From the NCBI RefSeq assembly GCF_027244095.1, contig NC_069670.1, positions 17,689,320-17,753,319 of the forward strand: a stretch of 64,000 nucleotides of DNA. Direction: 5' to 3'. Below the pieces are notes generated by a model that saw only the letters and a program-made list of their open reading frames with translations, searched no databases and was not told the origin of the DNA. Of the stretch, positions 22,601 to 33,347 are shown in pieces. Source of the stretch: Hemicordylus capensis. Taxonomy: Eukaryota > Chordata > Lepidosauria > Squamata > Cordylidae. Position 1 is the first letter of the stretch, and every line of letters starts with the position of its first letter. Both the position numbers and the translations under genes were made by a program.

Positions 22601-25600
22601 CCCTAACCCTCTGTGAGTGTGTCTTTCCCAGTTCCCCCTAGGATTCCTCATCGCTCCATTTGGCCCACCCAGGCATCCTTCCGGATCCTGCTTCCAGGCC
22701 AGCTGCTGGCTCTGACCCCTCCCCTGCCCTTCGCCACCTGGCCTGAGCTGTTTTTCCATTACTAACCCCTCAGCTGCCCGCCTCTGTTATTCCTGCACAG
22801 TCCCCCACCCAGCCCCAAGTTTTTCTCATCAACAAAAATGATCTTTTGCTTCTCTCACTGAAGCTGCCCTGCCCACGAGCTTCCGGTCAGAGACATCCTC
22901 ACCCTGAACAGTTAGAATGTTTGTGAACATTCCCAGCTACCCCAGAAGCTTGGCTAATGGCTGGAAGAGACTTGCGGGCGACAAGCCGCCTTTTAAGGCT
23001 GTTGTGATAACCGAGACAGGTTAGAAGAACAGTAGGCTCAAGTGCTTTCCCCCACCTTTGGTCCCTGGAAGCTTTTGCCCTATAGTCCAGAGAAGGTACT
23101 GGGGGAAATGCCCATTGGAGGGCTCTCCATCCCCATCCCCTTTCCTCTGGCTTTTCAGGTGGCGCTGATGCTCAGACCTCTGCTTTGAGCTACTTTGTCA
23201 CTCCCTGTGTTGGGACCCTGATCTCAATCATCTGCTACCTCTTCCTGCCACACAAGGTGAGATGAAGATCTTCTCCCCCTCCCCAAATCAAAACAAGGGG
23301 GTGCCCTTTTCTGCAAATTTGGGGGGAGAAAGGAACAGCAGAAGATCCATGGGGCTGGCCCAAACCTTTGTCTCTCTGAGGTGGGAAAGTCCTTTCCCAC
23401 TTACCAGCCACGTAAAACTATAATTTTATTTTATTAAGGCAGGTTAATTGCTCCCGATTACTGCCCAAGGCAGCGGTCTGTCTGATAGCTGGCCTGGCCT
23501 GGTGACTCCAGTCTGGTGGCAATTTGACATCTAGATGTGCAGAGTTTGGCTTTCCTCTGTGTGCACATAAGACCAGCCTTGCAGGATCAGGCCCAAGAAG
23601 GCCCAACTAGTCCAGCATCCTCTTTCCCACAGTGGCCCACCAGATGCCCCTGAGAAGCCCACAGGCAAGAGCTGAGACCATGGCCTCTCTCCTGCTGCTG
23701 CTCCCCTGCAACTGGGATTCAGAGGCATCTTGCCTGTGAGCCTGGAGGTGGCCTATGGCCATCTAGACTAGTAGCCATTGATAGACCTGTCCTCCACATA
23801 TGCGCTCACTAGTCCTAAATTAGCCCCCTGGTTTGTTTATTTTTGTTTGTTGTTAAATTCATATACTGCCTTTAAAAAAAAATTCCTAGGTGGTTCGCAA
23901 TATATTAAAAAACAAACAGTAAAAATGCAACTCGCAGAAGCAGCACCAGCTGTGAGCGGGAAGCCACCTTGAGTTACAGCAAATGGGCAGTTTATAAATC
24001 TGAAAATAGCGCCCCTTAAAAGGGGTCCTATCCTTAAAAGTAAATAGCCAGGTCTCTACCCAACTCTTAAAGGCGGTGAGGGAGTCTGAGGAGCAGATGT
24101 CTGTTGGGAGAGTATTCCAGAGCCCAGGGGCCACGCTCCAGAAGGCCCTGTCCCGTGGAGGAGAACTCCCTTTGATTATCTGATCTGAAATAGGAAACAC
24201 TGCCGTGTGAACCAATCCATGCAAACTTATTGAATTGCCATGAGTCTGCTTAATTTTCCTCCCTTGGGTGTAGAGCAGCTGGGTCTGGGTTTTCCCACCA
24301 AACTCTCAAATTTTTGGTGTGTTTGTTGGAGTGGGGGCAGACTGTTACCAAAGCAAGATTGGGAAAGGAAGTCTTGATTTGTAGAACTACCTGAAGAACA
24401 GATGTGTAGCTGGAGGTGTTGCGGTCTGATGTAAACACTGCCTCTCTTAAGAACCTAAGAACAGCCCTGCTGGATCAGGCCCAAGGAGGCCCATCTAGTC
24501 CAGCATCCTGTTTCACACTGTGGCCCATCTTGGTCGTGGAAAGAATTCTCTCCCTTCTCTGATAACAGATCCACACTGGGAGCTTTGCCAAAGTTCAGAA
24601 CAGAGCATTTGTGCTTAAGCTGAAAGGGACCAATTTTGTTTAATCTGATCGAATACATTCTATTCATGGGATATTTATTTCTCTTGGTTTTATCGTTGAT
24701 TAAGTGTGGAACATTTCCTGCCCCGCAGACCCTCACAGTTCTTTTCTCTAAGGAACGCAAAGCAGGCTGCAGGGAGATGATCCCATATTACATACACAAC
24801 ACCCCTGTGAGGTAGATTAGGCTGAGGGTAAATTAATTGCAAAGCTATTTGGGGTGGGGGCAGAGATTTGAATCTGCAAAAACGAATGGATTTCCTATGT
24901 CCAAGCTCAACACCCTGTTTGATTTATCTAATAAAACACCTAATCTTCCCCTAACCATGGCACCCACACTAATTTTCAATTTTAATTGGCTACCCTCCTG
25001 CTCTTCACCCATTTTTATGGTGTGAACCCCATCGCCATAACTTGTAGTGATTAAGAGGGTGAGGGAAAGCAGGTCACTCTTGGTATTGCCCCAGTGCCAG
25101 GATGGGGCCATAACCCAGCAGCAGAGCATCTGCTTAGCACGCAGAAGGTTTCGGATTCAGTCCCTGGCAGCATCTCAAAGTAGGGCTGAGAAGAATTCCT
25201 GCCTGAAGCACTAGAGAGCTGCTGCCAGTCAGAGTTGACAATACAGAGCTAGGTGGACCAAGAACCTGACTCAGACGGCAGCTTCCTATGTTCTCCACAG
25301 GACTTTGCTCGTCACTACCTGAACAGGAAACGCCAGGAAGAAGAGCCGGGCTGGGAACTGGAGACCAAAACTGGACTTCTTCCCCCAGGTGAGTGATGTC
25401 AAAGGGATGAAGGAACGGGATGGTTGGAATTCTGATGTTCTTTGCCAAGGTGGAGTGGGGGTTGAATTCCATGTTGTTGCCTGAATCGGGAGCTGTGTGT
25501 GTTTCATCATCCCTTTTTTCCTGGTTGAGATCTGGACAAAGGTAACCAAGATATACCATCAGACTTGCTTTTTATTAACAATCCAAAGACCTTCCTTAAA

Positions 25601-28600
25601 TAAAAACAAACCCAAATCTGCAACCCCGGAAGATGCAAAAAAAAAGATTAAAATGCAAAAGGCACCAATGTAATGTTTAGACCTATAAAGGCCAGGCAGC
25701 CCTAATGACTGTGAAGACGGCCATACCTAAGATGAGCACTTTGGCAGGGTACAGGCCTGTTCATATCTATCTATCTATATAATTCTCTAAGGCATACCCA
25801 TGCCTAATCCCATGCGTGGCAACTCTCATGAGACTTTGTGAGCAGAAACACCTGGTTGGGGAGGTCTCTGGGGATAGGGGGCTGCAGCTTGGCCAATAGG
25901 CACCTTTAGCAAAGCTGCAGCCGCGACCAAGAGGGGTGAGAGGAGTGGAAGCAACGGGATGGAGGAGGAGGAGCAGGAGTGCGGCTCAGGTGAGGGTGAA
26001 GAGATCTCTGAGGTGAGGAGAGCCATCGAGTACTAGCACACAGATGCACTGTGTGGGTTATGCTAGTTATTTGTTAATGTTTGTTTATAATCAAGGAGGC
26101 CAGGCATAGATCTCACCGAGCCGCTAGTCTGTACGTCAAGGGGCTGGCTGGCCTGCAGAGGGGAGGCTGATGCAGCAAGCTGTCTACGCGGGGCTGGCGT
26201 GTCACGGGAGCGTGTGGACCTCCTGGCGTCGCCCTGTGAGCAATGGGTCTTTTCCTGCTCTTCTGCCTGCAGAGGGTGGTGCTCCCGATGGCTCCAAAGA
26301 GGAACCGCTGCACGTGAGCAACGGGAAGGTCTTGGCCCTGGAGCAGGTGGAGGTGAAGTGCCCTCCAGGGATGATGAACAAGAGTAACGGGGCAGGCCTG
26401 GCCCCACCCAAGCCGTCGGCCCTGGGCGTGCTCAGGAAGGTAGGAATCTGGAAGCTGTTGGGCTGATGGAGGGGATTTGGATGTACGGGCAGACCACGCT
26501 GCTCGTGTGGGTTCTCTTCCCCGCCGACTGCCACGAGGAACGGAACTGCCAGGCATGGTGCCTATGGAAAATGGGTTGGGTTCCAGAATTTGGGGGGGGG
26601 CTAAAAAAACTAGTGAAAAAAGGTGAAAACAACTGAAAGTATTGGCTGTACTGTACTCCATGGGTCTCCATATGCCCAGGAATGCCCCCCAAAACCTAAA
26701 AATATCCAGGGGGGGAATGGGTATGGGGTTTTTTTAGCAGCAGAGCCACAAAAGGGCAGGCACGGAGTGGCGGGTGCTAATTCTGCCAGCCCTGGGCTCC
26801 CTCAAGCGCTGCCTCCCCTTCCAGATCTGGCAGCTGGCCCTGTGCATCGTCATGGTCTTCTCCGTCACGCTGTCCGTGTTCCCCGCCATCACGGCCAGAG
26901 TCGTCAGCGCGTCGCAGAACGAAACCTGGAGTGAGTGAGAGGTGTCTTTTGGGATGGGCCTGGAGGGTTAGAACACGGGGAGCGGCCAAGAGCCGCTTCT
27001 GGCAAGGAGGTGGGGTGGGTGGGCGGGCAGAGAGGAGAAGGGGCGGGGCTTGGCATGCAGCTTGGCTTGCTTTCGAGAGAGAGCTGTCTCTCACACAGAG
27101 TTTCTGTGGGGCTTGGCCATGCTTACAAATTCACAAAACCGTGACACGCGACTTGACAAATCCCAGGTGCCAGGGTGCCATGGTGCCTAGAAATGTAACC
27201 ATGGTGCCTAGACTAGGATATTCAGAGGTCACTCAATCAGATCTTTCTTTGTCCCAGGCAGCCCTGTTTCTGTTGTAACTATGTGACTTGTAAAGGGGAT
27301 AAAGAGAAGCCGGTTTACCCTTTTCCCCCCACCCACTCCGTAATGCCTGTCTCAAAGTCTGGTAGTTTCCCCCGTGTCCTTGGTTTGGCTCCTAAATTTT
27401 TGGGCTGGCTCCTAGATCCAGAGGGAAATGGTCAAGGCCTGAAGAGCGCAAGCCATATATTCTCGACTGTCAATATATGCATACAGTTGCAAGTGAGGAA
27501 ATAGCAGACAGCAGAATTTCAAACCCCAAGAACGGCGTTTGCCCAACAGTGACGTTGCAAAGCTCAGAGGAGCAAGTGGGGCTTGAGTCCCCCATATCCT
27601 CCCAAGGCAATATTGAGGATTATATGGAGGAGGAATATAACCTCCTTTAGTTAAGGCAGAGGTCCTAACTAAAGGCCAGGCTAGGCACAACAGGGGCTGC
27701 CCCATTCCGGTAGAAAGCTGGGGTTGAATTGCCTGGAATGAGAGAGCTTATGCAGAAGGCGTCGGGTTCAACCTCCGGCAGCATCTCTAGGAGGGACTGG
27801 GCTAGAGTCCTGTCCGCAACCTCGGAGAGCTGCTGCCGGTCAGTGTAGACAATACTGAGCTAGATGGACCAAGGGTCTGACTCGGTAGAAGGCAGCTGGC
27901 TATGTAACCTTAGAGGACTGGGCTGTAGCTCAGTGGCAGAGCATCTGCTTTGCAAACAGAAGGCCCCAGGTTCAGGTGGGGCTGGGAAATACTCCTGCCT
28001 GCAGCCGGGAGAGCTGCTGCCAGTCAGTGTCGGCGGTACTGAGCTAGATGGGCCGAGGGTCTGACTCGGTAGAAGGCAGCTTCCTGTGTCCCTATCTCCA
28101 GGTTGGCGTAACAGGAAACGATTCTCCCACCCCACAGCAGGACCATTTGCAAAGGCAACTGATTGTATAGTCCCCCCAGGAGAACCGTAGGCTCAAGAAA
28201 GTGTCCCAGTTTCTAACCCGTTCCCCAGTTTGTGTTTGGACTGCAGCCTGGTGTATAGGAACGGCATTTTTGATCTCCCTTCCCCCTGCCTGCTTTTTCC
28301 TCCACCTCAGGGAAGTTCTTCACTCCGGTCTGCTGCTTCCTTGTGTTCAACCTCATGGACTGGCTGGGCCGCAGCGCCACCTCCTATTTCCTCTGGGTAA
28401 GTGGTGGGCGGGCAGTGATGGTATAGGGGGATTGACCCCTAGCTGAGTACCCCTCTGTGCTGGGCAAGGAGCCCGACCTTCACTCCGTGCCTCAATGCCC
28501 TTGGGACAGAGGAAGCTGCCACATACTGAGTCAGACCCTTGGTCCGCCTAGCTCAGCATTGTCTACCCAGACTGGCAGCGGCTCCTCCAAGGTTGCAGGC

Positions 28601-29760
28601 AGGAGCCTCTCCCAGCCGTGGAGATGCCAGGGAGGGAACTTGGGACCTTCTGCATGCAAGCACGCACACAGATGCTCTTCCCAGAGCGGCCCCATCCCCT
28701 AAGGGGAAGATCTCAACAGTGCTCAACCATGTCGTCTCCCATTCAAATGCAAACCAGGGTGGACCCTGCTTAGCAGAGGGGACAGTTCTTGCTTGCTGCC
28801 TCAAGAGGAGCTCTGCTCACAGAGCTCCTGCTCAGTAGGGAATCGGATACGAGAAGTCATGACCATGGACCCTTTTGATCCTCCCCAGCCACAGAAGCAT
28901 CTCCGGCTGCTCCCGGCCGTGGTGGGGCTCCGCCTCCTGCTGCTCCCGCTGCTGCTCCTGTGCAACGTCCCCTCCCGCTCCTACCTGCCTATGCTCTTCC
29001 AGCAGGACGCCTGGTTTGTCCTCTTCATGGTTGTCTTCTCACTCTCCAACGGCTACTTTGTCTCCCTCACCATGTGCCTGGCGCCAAGGTGAGTGCGTGC
29101 TCACCGCTGCCTTTTGCTGAGTCAGGCCATTGGTCCGTCTGGCTCAGTATTGCCTGCACTGACTGGCAGCAGCTCTCTGAGGTTTCAGGCTCAGGCATCT
29201 TTCCCAGTGCCAGGGATTGAACCTGGGACCTTCTGCAATTTCAAGCAGATGCTCTACTACAGGTCTACAGCCCTATCCCCAAAATATAGCTGGATTAAGC
29301 TTATTTGGGGGGTAGGGTTTGAACAGGTCGGAGGGCACAGGATCTTGAGGGAGTGTTTAGGGGCCAGAGGGTTCATGGCGACCGGCTCATTCTACAGGAA
29401 TCGCCTCGGTTTCATAGGAAGCTGCCTGATCGTGAGACCCTTGGTCCGTCTAGCTTAGCAATCCCCACCCTGACTGGCAGCAGCTTCCCCAGCCCTCCCT
29501 GGAGATGCCGCCGGGGACCTTCCGCGGGCCCGGCCGCTGCTCTAACCACTGTGCCACGCAGCCCTTCCTCTCAGCCCAACCATCTTGGGCGCCCCAGCAT
29601 TGAGAGCCCCAGGGCTAAAGCGTGCCTTCCTTCCTTCTCTCTTCCCAGGCAGGTGCAGCCGCACGAGCGGGAGCTGGCCGGTGCCGTCATGACCTTTTTC
29701 CTGGCGCTGGGACTCTCCTGCGGGGCGGGCCTGTCCTTCGTCCTCCGGGCCTTGCTTTGA
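17172..29760 (+). CDS. SLC29A2: Equilibrative nucleoside transporter 2 (ENT2)
   Basis: Facilitative transporter of nucleosides and nucleobases in the plasma membrane (SLC29 family, about 11 membrane segments). Coding exons: 17172-17200, 18862-18943, 20579-20763, 21045-21184, 22287-22421, 23159-23256, 25301-25388, 26273-26439, 26825-26930, 28311-28396, 28889-29088, 29649-29760. All phases join to 475 residues (human 456, from memory). Residues about 11-37 carry TM1 with LGLGTLLPWNFFITAIP. The first outside loop (38-76) has N-glycosylation sequons at N47, N56 and N73. Residues about 224-308 (exons 7-8) form the long cytosolic loop between TM6 and TM7, the most diverged part. TM7 contains LSVFPAITA, and the C-terminus (MTFFLALGLSCGAGLSFVLRALL region) matches human ENT2 closely. 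The ATG in MASQGTPKDS corresponds to human MARGDAPRDS. It is preceded by a 5' untranslated part from 17099. Introns are loaded with Sauria SINEs. Confidence 0.93.
18970..18991. repeat. (TG)n tract just downstream of SLC29A2 exon 2 donor
   Basis: About 11 TG units starting 27 nt after the donor at 18944. Confidence 0.9.
19567..19601. repeat. (CT)n microsatellite
   Basis: Uninterrupted CTCTCT tract in SLC29A2 intron 2. Confidence 0.95.
19857..20048 (-). mobile_element. tRNA-Sauria-type SINE, full length
   Basis: Tail AGGAAGCTGCCGTATACTGA, body, then GAACCTGGGACCTTCTGCCT and GCCACTGAGCCACGGCCCCA, the inverted tRNA-like head with both promoter boxes recognisable. Confidence 0.85.
20362..20560 (+). 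mobile_element. MIR/CORE-like tRNA-derived SINE
   Basis: The head TGGCGTGGTGGGTAAAGTGC and GACTCGGGTTCGAGTGCC (B box) are followed by a core with CCTACCTCGCAAAGCAGTTG and a 3' GCCGCCCAGAGTTCCTTGGA / GGGATATAATAATCAAC tail. It ends about 20 nt before the exon 3 acceptor of SLC29A2. A relative lies at 45540-45770. Confidence 0.6.
20790..21002 (+). mobile_element. 5S-Sauria-type SINE, 5' truncated, in SLC29A2 intron 3
   Basis: CACTGTAAGATCTTCCCCTT, TGGGGCCGCTTTGGGAAGAG, body, and the tail TCTGACTCAGTATGTGGCAG / CTTCCTGTCTTCC. It occupies most of the 281-bp intron. Confidence 0.8.
21479..21783 (-). mobile_element. 5S-Sauria-type SINE
   Basis: Tail GACATAGGAAGCTGCCTTAT, body, then the inverted 5S head GACCCTGCTTAGCTAAGGGG and CCAGACCAGCTCTCCTCC. 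Confidence 0.85.
21785..21902. mobile_element. Palindromic hAT-like element (SBS-arm family), copy 3
   Basis: CCAGAGGCTCCCCAGCTGCT and GGACTACAACTCTCATCACC pair with GGGGATGATGGGAGCTGGGG and GAGCCTCC on the right. Confidence 0.55.
22193..22220. repeat. (TG)n tract upstream of SLC29A2 exon 5
   Basis: About 14 TG units ending 66 nt before the exon 5 start (22287). Confidence 0.95.
23566..23800 (-). mobile_element. CR1-clade LINE 3' fragment (CCAGCATCCT family)
   Basis: ATAAGACCAGCCTTGCAGGA, TCAGGCCCAAGAAGGCCCAA and CAGTGGCCCACCAGATGCCC recur at 24449 and 30672. The orientation and clade are inferred from general similarity only. Confidence 0.45.
23886..24200 (-). mobile_element. L2/CR1-like LINE reverse-transcriptase C-terminal relic
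   Basis: The minus strand encodes DRAFWSVAPGLWNTLP followed by SLTAFKSWVETWLF, the conserved end of Jockey/L2/CR1-superfamily ORF2 proteins (DRAFSVAAPRLWNSLP-like). The fragment is short and not functional. Confidence 0.65.
24449..24535 (-). mobile_element. CR1-clade LINE 3' fragment (CCAGCATCCT family)
   Basis: GAACCTAAGAACAGCCCTGC and GGCCCATCTAGTCCAGCATC match 23566 and 30672. Confidence 0.45.
25100..25296 (+). mobile_element. tRNA-Sauria-type SINE abutting SLC29A2 exon 7
   Basis: The head (GGATGGGGCCATAACCCAGC) is degraded. CGCAGAAGGTTTCGGATTCA, the body, and the tail ACGGCAGCTTCCTATGTTC are present. The tail runs straight into the TCCACAG of the exon 7 acceptor. Confidence 0.85.
27740..27906 (+). 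mobile_element. tRNA-Sauria-type SINE, first of two in direct repeat
   Basis: GCAGAAGGCGTCGGGTTCAA, body, and CTGACTCGGTAGAAGGCAGC. Confidence 0.8.
27918..28096 (+). mobile_element. tRNA-Sauria-type SINE, second of two in direct repeat
   Basis: The clear head GGGCTGTAGCTCAGTGGCAG / AGCATCTGCTTTGCAAAC is followed by the body and the tail CTCGGTAGAAGGCAGCTTCC. It lies 12 nt after the previous copy. Confidence 0.85.
28506..28815 (-). mobile_element. 5S-Sauria-type SINE
   Basis: Tail GAGGAAGCTGCCACATACTG, body, CCCCATCCCCTAAGGGGAAG, then the inverted 5S head GTGGACCCTGCTTAGCAGAG. It lies 73 nt upstream of SLC29A2 exon 11. Confidence 0.85.
29108..29280 (-). mobile_element. tRNA-Sauria-type SINE in SLC29A2 last intron
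   Basis: TTTTGCTGAGTCAGGCCATT, body, then GGGATTGAACCTGGGACCTT and the inverted head remnant GATGCTCTACTACAGG. Confidence 0.75.
29412..29570 (-). mobile_element. Sauria-type SINE, diverged, in SLC29A2 last intron
   Basis: CATAGGAAGCTGCCTGATCG, a shortened body, and CCGCTGCTCTAACCACTGTG, which departs from the usual head. Confidence 0.6.
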
Positions 29761-30670
29761 CGGGTGCCCTCCTGCCAGCGACTGGGCCCGGACCCCACGA
29801 CGGCCTCTCTGCTCCTTGGGAAACCCTGGGGGGAGCTGGTCTCTGCCCCCTAAGCCCCGCGCCCACCTCCCCAAGTTCCATTTCAAGCCCCCTCTGTATG
29901 GCAGCTAGTTTTCTCCGGGGTGGGGAGAGGCGTTCCACCCGTCTTCCGACAAAGGGAAACGTGTGTGTGTGTTTTGTGTTTTGTGTGTGTTTTGTGTGCT
30001 GGGCGGAATTCGAGCTCACCCGGTTCCCCTATTTCCCCAGGAGTCTGAATGTATTTTCTGAAAGACGTCTGGGTTTTTTGGCTTAGGCCACGTGTGGGGA
30101 GGGACCGTGAGCAAGAGCACCCGTTTCCAGAGGCCGTGGAGGATAATGGCCTCTCCCACTCGTGGCCACCTGATACGCACAAAAACGGAACGGGAGGCCG
30201 TGCCACACACAGCCTCCTCCTTCTTCCTCGGCTTTCGGTTTGAGGGAATGTCACTGCATGACGCACAATTGCTCTGTGGAATGTACTCCAAGGGTGTGAT
30301 CGCGGTGGGGCCAAGCAGATGTTAGCACCAACGGCAAAACTAGCACTGAATGTACTTTCCCCCCATCCCTTTCCTCATCACACGCACACAAAACATCCAG
30401 TCCCCTGGGGCAAGTCAACCCATACTCTCTGCCTCTCCCTCCTTTTATTTTCAGAGCCTGTATGGGTTCAGATTGTTTGCTAAGCCCACAGGACTAGAAA
30501 CTTGTCTTCGACTGAAATACAAGGACCACAAGATGTCCGTTTTTGTAGCAGCTTTTCCACGTCAGGGGGGGAAAAGGGGGTTGGATGGATTCAGGGCTGT
30601 AACCAGCTTTAATGGATCTTGAACTGCTGGTGGTCCTGAAGCTGTTTCTGGCTCACCGCTTGCATCCTCT
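29761..30670 (+). other. SLC29A2: SLC29A2 3' untranslated region and flank
   Basis: Unique-looking sequence after the TGA at 29758-29760, GC-rich at first, then with a TGTGTTTTGTG run at 29964-29995. No AATAAA lies in this first 0.9 kb. The first non-repeat AATAAA I see is at 33342-33347 (CAGTCAATAAAGTTTTTTTA), which would imply a long 3' UTR; the real end is not determined. Confidence 0.4.
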
Positions 30671-30671
30671 A

Positions 30672-31075
30672 GTCTAAAGAACTTAAGAACAGCACAGCTA
30701 GATCAGGCCCCAGGCCTAACTCGTCCTGTTTCACACAGTGGCCCCCACCAGATGCCACGGAGAAGCCCACAGGCAGGAGGCGAGGGCATGCCTTCTCTCT
30801 TGCTGGGGCTCCCCTGCCACTGGGATTCAGTGCCAGTTATCTGTAAACCGCCCCGAGCCAATTTTGGAAGGGTGCTATAAAAATTGAATAAATAAAAAAA
30901 CTGAATAAATAAAAATAATCCTGCCTGTGAGGCTGGAGGTGGCCCATAGGCACCAGACTAGTAGCCATGGAGAGACCTGTCCCCGTGCATTTGTCTAAGC
31001 CCCTTTTAAAGCCATCCAGGCTGGTGGCTGTCACCCACCTCTTGGGGCAGAGAATTCCACAGATTAACTATAAGA
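30672..31075 (-). mobile_element. CR1-clade LINE 3' fragment (CCAGCATCCT family), interrupted
   Basis: AACTTAAGAACAGCACAGCT and CAGTGGCCCCCACCAGATGC match 23566. It is interrupted at about 30835-30920 by a tail piece (ATTTTGGAAGGGTGCTATAA then AATAAATAAAA) and resumes with CTGCCTGTGAGGCTGGAGGT. Confidence 0.45.
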
Positions 31076-31079
31076 ATGC

Positions 31080-32086
31080 ACCTCTTATAGTGGTGGTTTT
31101 ATAAACTGGTTGGAGAAGTGTAAAATATCTGGGATTTGGAAATTTGTGGTGGGGAAAGGAAAGGGAAGAAAAATCTCTCTTTTTTTTTTTTTTTTGGTCT
31201 TTTAGAAAGAGATTGTGGGATTCTCTTTATGGGAGGGATGTTTTGCATTATAGGTTAAAGCTGCTATGCAGGATGTGTCCTCCCTCCCCAAAGAAAGGCC
31301 CCTCTTTCAAGCTAGACAATAGTTCACAGGAAACCGAGTGGTGCTACTGTGTGTTTATTCTGAGTTTGGAAAGGGGATGATCATGCTCAGCCTGCCAGTT
31401 TTCCTGTATTATGATTGTATTATAGCCATGCTTGGTTCTTGGGCTCGGTTCTCTGGGAAGATCTACTAAAACTGCTCCCCCCACGCCCCTGGCGGGGACC
31501 AGCCCCATTTGAAAACCAACCCTTGCAAGCTTTGAAAATGGGAGCAGGGAGGAGAGAAGGTTGCCAGCAGCTGCCGCCTCCTCTCCTTGTGCTTTTTGCA
31601 AACCGTGCGAGGAGAGGTGCTTCTAAGGGACCGTTCTAAAGAGCTGCTCCAAGGGTGACAGCGAGGTGCATTTTGCCACCCTCCTTGATGCTCCAATAAT
31701 CTGCCGCCTAAGGTGATTGCCTCACCCTGCCTCATGAAAGGGCCGCCCTTGATTGAGCTATTGTTGATTCAGCCCAGTGTTGTCTATCCAGCCTGGCTGA
31801 AGCAGCCTCGCCACCCAACACTGATTTAACTGCAGATTGACTTTAGGACCTTCTGCGTGAAAAGATGTGCTCTAATCTAGTTAACTGGGCCTTCCTACCC
31901 ACCGACCCCAATGGGTAGACCAGCTCTCCCTGGAAAACCAGGCCTCAAAATGGTGCTAGAAACACAGCTGCTAAAGTGATGATGGAGATTATCGCTGATT
32001 TCCTGAGGCGGTGTTAGATATAGGTACTGACCGAGCAGCTAGATGCTGAATGTACAGCCCCCCAGTGTAAGTTTGCGGTTATGGGC
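31080..32086. other. Intergenic stretch, no gene seen
   Basis: Contains a T17-type homopolymer at about 31179-31195 and a faint Sauria-like body near 31745-31800. I recognise no exon or conserved coding motif. Confidence 0.4.
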
Positions 32087-32216
32087 CAGGGGTCTCCAAC
32101 CTTGGGGTCCCCAGTGTAGTTGGACTGCAACTCCCATAATCCTTCAGCCATTGTGACTTGAGATGATGGGAGTTGTAGTTCTACACCCTCTGGGACCTAA
32201 GGTGTAAGAATCCCTG
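32087..32216. mobile_element. Palindromic hAT-like element (SBS-arm family), copy 4, intact ends
   Basis: 130 bp bounded by CAGGGGTCTCCAACCTTGGG and its imperfect inverse at the right end (ACCTAAGGTGTAAGAATCCC then TG). The inner arms TGGACTGCAACTCCCATAAT and ATGATGGGAGTTGTAGTTCT also pair. There is no coding capacity. Confidence 0.7.
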
Positions 32217-33341
32217 TTTTAGACAGAAGGCAGATACAGCTCCTTAAATTCGAATAGCCTAACTATGCTTACTAGGAAGTGAATTCCCCTGAATGTGTTG
32301 CCTTTCCACACATTTCATGGCAGCAAACCCCGGTTTACGACTGAGTTTACATGTGAAAGGGAGTTGCACCCAATCCTCAGACACTGATGGGGGTTTCCAA
32401 ATGTGTTTCAGTCTCAATATTTCACTTTTAGGTTTACATCTTTTAAAATAAGTGTGTGAATTGGTTTCAGTGGGCCTTCCTTCCAAGTAAACATCTTTAG
32501 GATTGCACTATCAAATTGTATTTCTCCCTGCCTCTGTTCACATTGCTCTTTCTGTGGGAACCACATGACTTCTCCAAAGGAGGAAGTTTGGGGTCAAACA
32601 GAAATATTTGCAGTATTTACTTATCAACACCCAACTCGGCCCTGTTTCTTTAGTCCGACCCCCTAATTGCAAGTGAGCTGCTTTGGTCTTTTGATGTGGT
32701 TAAGCAATATGTCACAAATTTATCTGAAATCCCCACATTTCTTTGTAGACAAGAGACTTGCCTTCTAGGCAGAGGCTTAATATTAACTTTATGAAGGATC
32801 AAAGGGCAATCATGAAAATAGGATATTCATATGTATAAGTGATCTTACTCTTTGTGGCAAGTGTATTTTGTGGAATAACTTAAGTTTCACCCTTTTTTTT
32901 AACAGACCCATGGGGAGAGGGAATCGACTGCAATGGTTGCCTGTGATGTTAGGTGGTGCTGTCCTCCCTTTTCTCCCCCCCCCCGCCCACTTAAAATCAC
33001 ATCTCCCATTCCTTCCTTTCAGATAGCTCCCCCTTCCTTTTCTATTAAGGGAAGGGGAGAAGAAAAGCAATTTTGATGCCATTTTCCCTTCTTTCCGCTG
33101 CAAGCCATCTGTGGGGAGGGGGCTGGGGGGGCTGCTGTGCCACCCGAGACCTGGAAGCAGCCTGCCACACCTTGCCTCATGGGAGAGCCGACCCTGAAAA
33201 ACTTCCAGGAAGTGTCCTTTGGGGATGATGGTTTAAATAGATTCCAAACTCTTTATGTGTCAGTTTTTGCTCTGTGTACTCTGTCGAACCTCTCTTCTTG
33301 GAAGGTGTGCATCTAGCTGCTTATTTAGCTCCCACTCAGTC
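32217..33341. other. Intergenic or SLC29A2 distal 3' flank
   Basis: Unique-looking DNA without splice-flanked frames. A C homopolymer lies near 32977-32989. Confidence 0.4.
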
Positions 33342-33347
33342 AATAAA
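33342..33347 (+). terminator. Candidate polyadenylation signal
   Basis: AATAAA followed by a T-rich run and a GT-containing stretch (TTTGCGTTGGTACTTTG). It could end SLC29A2 transcripts, but at 3.6 kb past the stop codon this is uncertain. Confidence 0.25.

Noticed and set aside
27918-27990. tRNA-like sequences with A and B boxes at many places (for example 27918, 38918, 55143)
   Set aside because: They continue into the Sauria SINE body and lack a proper acceptor stem and terminator, so they are SINE heads, not tRNA genes.
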